A stretch of 64,000 nucleotides of DNA from SIG455 sp045589495 (lineage in GTDB: Bacteria; Bacillota; Clostridia; UMGS1810): NCBI GenBank assembly GCA_045589495.1, contig JAZNPF010000029.1, positions 1 to 64,000 on the forward strand, given 5' to 3'. The notes under the pieces were generated by a model. It was given only the letters and a program-made list of their open reading frames with translations. It did no database searches and was not told the DNA's origin. How positions within the stretch are numbered: the first letter of the stretch is position 1; every line of letters begins with the position of its first letter. Shown here piece by piece: positions 60,182 through 64,000 of the stretch. A program made the position numbers and the translations under genes.

Positions 60182-61819
60182 ATGTCAAACCTAGATCATG
60201 ATTTAACACTATTATATTGCAGATTATCACGAGAAGATGACCTTGAAGGCGATAGCAACAGTATTGAGAATCAGAAAAAGATTGTCTTAAAAGCTGCTCA
60301 GGACTATAACTTTGATAATTTAGTATGGCTGATTGATGATGGCTTCACAGGAACAAACTTCGACCGACCTGATTTTCAGAAAGGGATGAAGCTAATAGAA
60401 GAAGGTCGAGTTAAGAACTTTATTACAAAGGATTTATCAAGACTCGGCAGAAACTATCTTCAGGTAGGAACGTATACCGATGTCATCTTCCCTAAATACA
60501 ATGTTCGATTTATTCCCGTGCAGGACAATTATGATTCCAATAATGTTGAAAGCAATGATATGGCTCCGATTGTGAATCTGTTTAACGAATGGCATCCCAA
60601 GGAAACATCAAAGAAGGTTCGTGCAGTTTTCAGAGCCAAAGCGGAGCGTGGCGAACGAGTAAGCTCACAAGTGCCATATGGTTATGCGAGAGATGAAAGC
60701 ACACCCATAGGTTCTAAAAAATCAATCAAGCTTGTAATTGATGAAGAAGCTGCAACAGTTGTAAGGGAAATCTACAGATTATGTGCAAACGGACTTGGTC
60801 CTACATATATTGCCCATAACCTGAAAGAGAGAAAAATCCTTAAGCCATCAATATATAGCTATGAGAAAAATGGCAAGTACGGTGCGGTTACAGATGTAAC
60901 CGATCCTTATGGATGGAACGACAGAACAGTTGCAGGGATTCTTGACAATGAGGTTTATATCGGAAATACGATAAACCTCAAAGCAACAACAGTTTCATAC
61001 AAGAACAAGCGAAAGATACAAAGACCTGAAGAAGAATGGATTAGGGTTGAAGGTACTCATGAAGCAATTATTGATATGGATACTTGGGAAATTGTTCGCA
61101 GAGTTCGTGAAGGTAAACGCAGAAGGGATTCAATGGATGGAATTAATAAGTACAGTGGTCTTCTACATTGTGCAGATTGCGGACAAAAGCTTTACTTTGT
61201 AAGAGGTAAAACCCTACAATCTTCTGCATTTCATTTCATCTGCAGCAGGTATCGAAAACACAAGGGCGAAGAACAATGCACACCTCATTCGATACGAGAG
61301 ATTGTTCTGGATGAAATTATCCTTGAAGAAATCAGGAGAATTACATACTACGCCAGAACAAAGACTAAAGAGTTCGCAGAATTCATAAACCAAAAAACCT
61401 CTGCCGAAAGCCGAAAAGAGTTATCCGCAAAGTCAGCAGAGCTTGGAAGACTCAAAAAGCGGAAGAATGAGTTGGAATCTTTGTTCAAACGACTGTATGA
61501 AGATAACGTGCTTGGACGAATTACAGATGACCAATTCCATATGCTATCGGGTAGCTACACAACAGAACAAAAAGATGTAGAATTACGGATACCTGAGTTG
61601 AAAGATGAAATCGAAGCACTCAAATCTGCGGCCACAAACACGGACAAGTTCATTGCACTGGCTAAGAAGTATATTCACATCAAAGAACTTACACCAGAAG
61701 TATTATTGACCTTCGTGTCCAAAATCGTTATACACGAACGAAGTGAAAAACGGTCGAAAAGTGCAACACAGCAAATCGATATATATTTCACTCACATAGG
61801 AAATGCAGGTCAAATTTAA
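60182..61819 (+). CDS. Large serine recombinase (TndX/TnpX-type integrase)
   Basis: A 545-residue integrase. The N-terminal resolvase domain has the nucleophile S16 in LLYCRLSREDD, GFTGTNFDRPDF and TKDLSRLGRNYLQVG; the recombinase domain follows (VPYGYARDES, ANGLGPTYIAHNL), then a zinc-ribbon with CADCGQKLYFV and a paired Cys near FICSRYRKH, and a C-terminal coiled coil from about residue 400. AAGGAGGG precedes the ATG. It lies 90 bp from the right end, the usual position for an integrase acting on the adjacent attachment site, and it probably integrates and excises the element. Confidence 0.95.
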   Translation: MSNLDHDLTLLYCRLSREDDLEGDSNSIENQKKIVLKAAQDYNFDNLVWLIDDGFTGTNFDRPDFQKGMKLIEEGRVKNFITKDLSRLGRNYLQVGTYTDVIFPKYNVRFIPVQDNYDSNNVESNDMAPIVNLFNEWHPKETSKKVRAVFRAKAERGERVSSQVPYGYARDESTPIGSKKSIKLVIDEEAATVVREIYRLCANGLGPTYIAHNLKERKILKPSIYSYEKNGKYGAVTDVTDPYGWNDRTVAGILDNEVYIGNTINLKATTVSYKNKRKIQRPEEEWIRVEGTHEAIIDMDTWEIVRRVREGKRRRDSMDGINKYSGLLHCADCGQKLYFVRGKTLQSSAFHFICSRYRKHKGEEQCTPHSIREIVLDEIILEEIRRITYYARTKTKEFAEFINQKTSAESRKELSAKSAELGRLKKRKNELESLFKRLYEDNVLGRITDDQFHMLSGSYTTEQKDVELRIPELKDEIEALKSAATNTDKFIALAKKYIHIKELTPEVLLTFVSKIVIHERSEKRSKSATQQIDIYFTHIGNAGQI

Positions 61820-61831
61820 GGCAAAGGAAAA

Positions 61832-61857
61832 GGGTGAACAGCCTAAACTGTTCACCC
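61832..61857 (+). terminator. Hairpin after the serine recombinase
   Basis: GGGTGAACAG-CCTAAA-CTGTTCACCC perfect stem close to the right end of the element; no T-run. Confidence 0.55.
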
Positions 61858-61907
61858 AACTTCCGCACCGTTACAAGTATTTCACTAAACATCCCTTAGA
61901 GAAACAC

Positions 61908-61943
61908 CCCTATCGGACTCTTTTTTTATGCGAGTGATGGGAC
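61908..61943. repeat. Right attachment-site half (attR) / direct-repeat copy 1
   Basis: A 36-bp sequence starting with CCCTATCGGACTC and ending GTGATGGGAC is identical to 62098-62133. Its first 5 bp are the core shared with the left end; the remainder is the right half of a tRNA-Leu terminator plus the last 15 nt of the tRNA-Leu gene. Confidence 0.8.
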
Positions 61944-62087
61944 AAATGTGCAAGCACATTTCCTGTTTGGCGACCGAAAGCCAATGCTTTCAGTACCCGC
62001 CCGCACACGATTTTCCTAAAAAACAGTACCCCGTACTGTTTTTTTACGAAAAATCCCCTCTTAGGGTTCAAGTCCCTGCATTATATA
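61944..62087. other. Gene-free remnant with hairpins and a T-arm-like fragment
   Basis: Contains the palindrome AAATGTGC-AA-GCACATTT-like repeat at 61944, ACAGTAC/GTACTGT around 62024 with a T-run, and AGGGTTCAAGTCCCT at 62063-62077, which is a perfect plus-strand tRNA T-arm without the rest of a tRNA. It looks like debris of earlier recombination at this tRNA site. Confidence 0.45.
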
Positions 62088-62117
62088 AAAAAAAGAGCCC
62101 TATCGGACTCTTTTTTT
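62088..62117 (-). terminator. tRNA-Leu terminator (intact attB-like copy)
   Basis: On the minus strand GAGTCC-GATA-GGGCTC followed by eight T, directly after the tRNA. This is the intact form of the sequence that the mobile element has split. Confidence 0.85.
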
Positions 62118-62133
62118 ATGCGAGTGATGGGAC
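62098..62133. repeat. Direct-repeat copy 2 (tRNA-Leu 3' end and terminator)
   Basis: Identical over 36 bp to 61908-61943, 190 bp away. The last 15 bp belong to the functional tRNA-Leu. Confidence 0.9.
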
Positions 62134-62199
62134 TTGAACCCATACGTCATAAACACACGCCCCTCAAACGTGCCTGTCTGCCAGTTCCAGCACACTCGC
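62119..62199 (-). tRNA. tRNA-Leu (GAG)
   Basis: An 81-nt type II tRNA on the minus strand. Acceptor GCGAGTG/CACTCGC, D arm TGCTGGAACTGGCAGACAGGCA, anticodon arm CACGTTTGAGGGGCGTG with anticodon GAG, a variable arm (TGTTTATGACG) and T arm ATGGGTTCAAGTCCCAT. Discriminator A; CCA not encoded. Confidence 0.93.
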
Positions 62200-62275
62200 T
62201 TACGAACATAAATTATTATATCACACGTATCTTAATATGTCAACAAAAATTTTCATATTTTTTAAAAAAATTTTT

Positions 62276-62296
62276 AAGGGCGTTAAAAACGCCCTT
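62276..62296 (-). terminator. Hairpin at the end of hslO
   Basis: AAGGGCGTT / AACGCCCTT stem; a T-run follows on the minus strand after five A residues, so it is a probable but imperfect terminator. Confidence 0.55.
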
Positions 62297-63187
62297 TTAT
62301 TCTCTTGTTGCTTTTTCCAACAAAGCAGAAAGTTCATCCTTTTCAAAATTATAAACGCTGTCACAAAAATGACACGTAAGTTCTGCACATCCGTCTTCTT
62401 CAATTATTTTTTTGATTTCATTTTTACCTAAAGAAACAATAGCACGTTCTACTCTTTCTCTTGAACAGTCACATCTGTATTCCACATCTGTCTTTTCTGT
62501 TATTTCATATTCAAATCCGTCAAAAAGAATTGCAAGCATATCTTCAGGAGTTTTGCCCTCGTCCATCAACGTTGTAACAGACTTGATTTTAGATAAATTT
62601 TGTTCTAACTTATCAATATCGTCGTCCATTGCCTCCGGCATAACCTGTACAATGAATCCGCCTGAACACTTAACAGACAAATCAACATCTACCAATACTC
62701 CTACTCCAACCGATGACGGAGTCTGTTCGGATATTGCAAAGTACGATGTTAAATCATCACCAATTTCACCGCTGACAAGCGGAATTTTGCCCACATAAGG
62801 CTCTTTTAATCCAAAATCACGTATTACTGTCAGATATCCGTTTTTTCCAACTGCACCGCCTACATCTAATTTTCCGTATTCGTTATTTGGCAGGTCTACC
62901 AATGGATTGTCCACATAGCCTTTAACATTACCCTCAAAATCCGAAACAGCCATAACTCTGCCTATAGGTCCGTTTCCGGTCAATTGCAATGTTATGGTTT
63001 CTCCCTCAGACTTGAGCATTGTGCCCATCATAGATGCAGCAGTTAAAAGTCTGCCAAGTGCAGCAGATGCAATAGGATATGTTTTATGCATGCGGTGTGC
63101 TTCATTTGCCATATTTGTAGTATCAGCAGCAAAAGCACGCAAACTACCGTCTTTTGTAACGGCTCGGATTATATAATCTTTACTCAT
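62297..63187 (-). CDS. hslO: Redox-regulated chaperone Hsp33
   Basis: A 296-residue holdase activated by oxidation. N-terminal MSKDYIIRAVTKDGSLRAFAADTT, a central GYLTVIRDFGLKEPYVG core and the C-terminal zinc switch with CDC (YRCDCSRERVERA) and CHFC (LTCHFCDSVYNF). ATG 63187 is preceded by AAGGAAG at good spacing; the reported longer frame has no support. Normal length. Follows the carboxyltransferase gene by 65 bp. Confidence 0.95.
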   Translation of the reverse strand: MSKDYIIRAVTKDGSLRAFAADTTNMANEAHRMHKTYPIASAALGRLLTAASMMGTMLKSEGETITLQLTGNGPIGRVMAVSDFEGNVKGYVDNPLVDLPNNEYGKLDVGGAVGKNGYLTVIRDFGLKEPYVGKIPLVSGEIGDDLTSYFAISEQTPSSVGVGVLVDVDLSVKCSGGFIVQVMPEAMDDDIDKLEQNLSKIKSVTTLMDEGKTPEDMLAILFDGFEYEITEKTDVEYRCDCSRERVERAIVSLGKNEIKKIIEEDGCAELTCHFCDSVYNFEKDELSALLEKATRE

Positions 63188-63219
63188 TGAAAATCTTCCT
63201 TTCAATAGTTGAAAGTGAA

Positions 63220-63242
63220 TGGCGGAGGTTATGCCTCCGCCA
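63220..63242 (-). terminator. Hairpin between the carboxyltransferase gene and hslO
   Basis: TGGCGGAGG / CCTCCGCCA stem with a short loop; no T-run on the minus strand. Confidence 0.45.
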
Positions 63243-63252
63243 CACATTTAAA

Positions 63253-64000
63253 TTAAAGAACTTCGGTAATTGAAACAGAGTTTACATCAACCTCTTTAAC
63301 CTGAGGCCCTTTTCTGTATTCAAAGAATTTAGTTGCAACCTGATCAAACAATGCATAAGAAAGCACGTCTTCTTCCTGCTGCATATATTCTTTGCACTGC
63401 TCTCTCAATTTATCCAACTCGGGAGCAATATTGTCTGCAGGACGGCAAGTGATAGGCTCTTCATCACCGATAATCTTCTTTCTGAAATCATCAGAAATAG
63501 CAACCGGTGTTCTTCCATATTCACCGCGAACTATACCTTTTGTTTCTTTAGATACCATTTTGTATCTTTCGCCCATAAGTACGTTAAGTACTGCCTGAGT
63601 ACCTACAATCTGGCTTGTAGGAGTAACGAGAGGTAACCAGCCGAGATCTTCACGAACACGTGGAATCTCTTTTAATACTTCTTCAAACTTATCTTCAGCA
63701 TTCTGCTGTTTAAGTTGAGATACAAGGTTTGAAAGCATACCGCCCGGAACCTGATATTTGAGTGTGTTGATATCAACACCAAGTACCTTTGTACTCATAA
63801 GACCGCTTTCTAAAGATTTCTCTCTTAAAGGTCTAAAATAATCAGCGATTTCTGTAAGTGCGTCGATATCAATACCTGTATCATAACCTGTGCCTTCAAG
63901 TGTTTTTACCAACGGCTCTGTTGCAGGCTGGCTTGTGCCCATTGCCAGAGGTGACATAGCACAGTCAACCACATCTACACCTGCTTCAATTGCTTTAAGA
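63253..64000 (-). CDS. Carboxyltransferase (OadA/PycB-like), N-terminus beyond window
   Basis: The 3' part (about 249 residues) of a biotin-dependent carboxyltransferase, continuing beyond the right edge. The visible part includes VDVVDCAMSPLAMGTSQPATE with the metal-site region, GGMLSNLVSQLKQQNAEDKF and TPTSQIVGTQAVLNVL, typical of oxaloacetate decarboxylase alpha / pyruvate carboxylase subunit B. It ends after the conserved carboxyltransferase domain, so a biotin domain would be on a separate protein. Which of the two enzymes it belongs to cannot be told here. Confidence 0.9.
   Translation of the reverse strand, partial: LKAIEAGVDVVDCAMSPLAMGTSQPATEPLVKTLEGTGYDTGIDIDALTEIADYFRPLREKSLESGLMSTKVLGVDINTLKYQVPGGMLSNLVSQLKQQNAEDKFEEVLKEIPRVREDLGWLPLVTPTSQIVGTQAVLNVLMGERYKMVSKETKGIVRGEYGRTPVAISDDFRKKIIGDEEPITCRPADNIAPELDKLREQCKEYMQQEEDVLSYALFDQVATKFFEYRKGPQVKEVDVNSVSITEVL

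Larger units (their letters stand above)
42946..61912. mobile_element. Integrative mobilizable element (~19 kb) with large serine recombinase
   Basis: The region between the two CCCTA cores is about 18.96 kb. It holds an HTH/replication-initiator-like gene, a MobP relaxase, a small accessory protein, a tyrosine recombinase, the surface-protein cargo, small DUF genes and, next to the right end, a large serine recombinase, which fits Tn4451/Tn5397-type elements. There are no VirB/VirD4-like genes, so transfer would need a helper. The flanking chromosome (galE side and tRNA-Leu/hslO side) is housekeeping, and the ends can be joined to restore a tRNA-Leu terminator. Confidence 0.82.

Noticed and set aside
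42946..61912. Calling the region a complete conjugative element (ICE)
   Set aside because: Relaxase and integrase are present, but no VirB4, VirD4 or other type IV secretion genes could be found, so mobilizable is the safer term.
1..64000. CRISPR array
   Set aside because: No series of regularly spaced direct repeats was seen anywhere in the window.

Overview
This window reads as chromosome from a low-GC, Gram-positive, anaerobic member of the Clostridia (Firmicutes), probably gut-associated. The support is a perfect CIRCE element in front of groES-groEL, a T-box riboswitch, SLH-anchored surface proteins, ferredoxin-dependent oxidoreductase subunits (IorAB), the tig-clpP-clpX order, a long single-chain PurL, and strong AGGAGG-type ribosome binding sites. 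A species cannot be named from the sequence alone.

Layout. 1-2.6 kb: ferrous iron uptake (feoB, feoA) diverging from a DtxR/MntR-type repressor, with a candidate operator between them. 2.65-10.2 kb: an eight-gene minus-strand surface-glycan operon (aminotransferase, initiating sugar transferase, acyltransferase-fold protein, GT2, UDP-sugar dehydrogenase, GT4, acetyltransferase, GT4). 10.5-17.6 kb: an NhaC antiporter, a GntR-controlled ABC exporter, a FliB-like protein and a GH29 fucosidase. 17.7-31.1 kb: housekeeping genes (tadA, ttcA-like, ynzC, tRNA-Gly, clpX, clpP, tig, groEL/ES, purL, ychF, tRNA-Lys). 32.1-40.8 kb: a T-box-controlled operon with a sodium symporter, amidohydrolase, two acyl/aryl-CoA ligases, IorAB, a tandem-ACT protein and a DUF3006-like protein. 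The specifier reads best as UAC (Tyr), which suggests the operon salvages aryl acids into tyrosine when tyrosine is scarce. 40.9-42.8 kb: galE and an aldose epimerase.

42.95-61.91 kb is an integrative mobilizable element of about 19 kb. It has a replication-initiator-like HTH protein, a MobP-type relaxase, a small accessory protein and a large serine recombinase at its right end. The two ends split what was once a tRNA-Leu terminator, and the halves can be rejoined across a 5-bp CCCTA core. There are no recognisable type IV secretion genes.

The cargo is the most remarkable part. A stand-alone tyrosine recombinase is followed by a 275-bp cassette bounded by perfect 24-bp inverted repeats. The cassette holds one consensus promoter (TTGACA, 17 bp, TATAAT), which in this assembly points away from the downstream operon. 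Flipping it would drive four exported proteins: a subtilisin, a 2073-residue protein with an M23 peptidase domain, a cohesin and a terminal dockerin, a double-cohesin protein, and a cohesin protein with three SLH repeats. I read this as a phase-variable, horizontally mobile cohesin-dockerin surface complex, captured in the OFF state. The right flank of the window has tRNA-Leu, hslO and the 3' part of a carboxyltransferase (OadA/PycB) gene.
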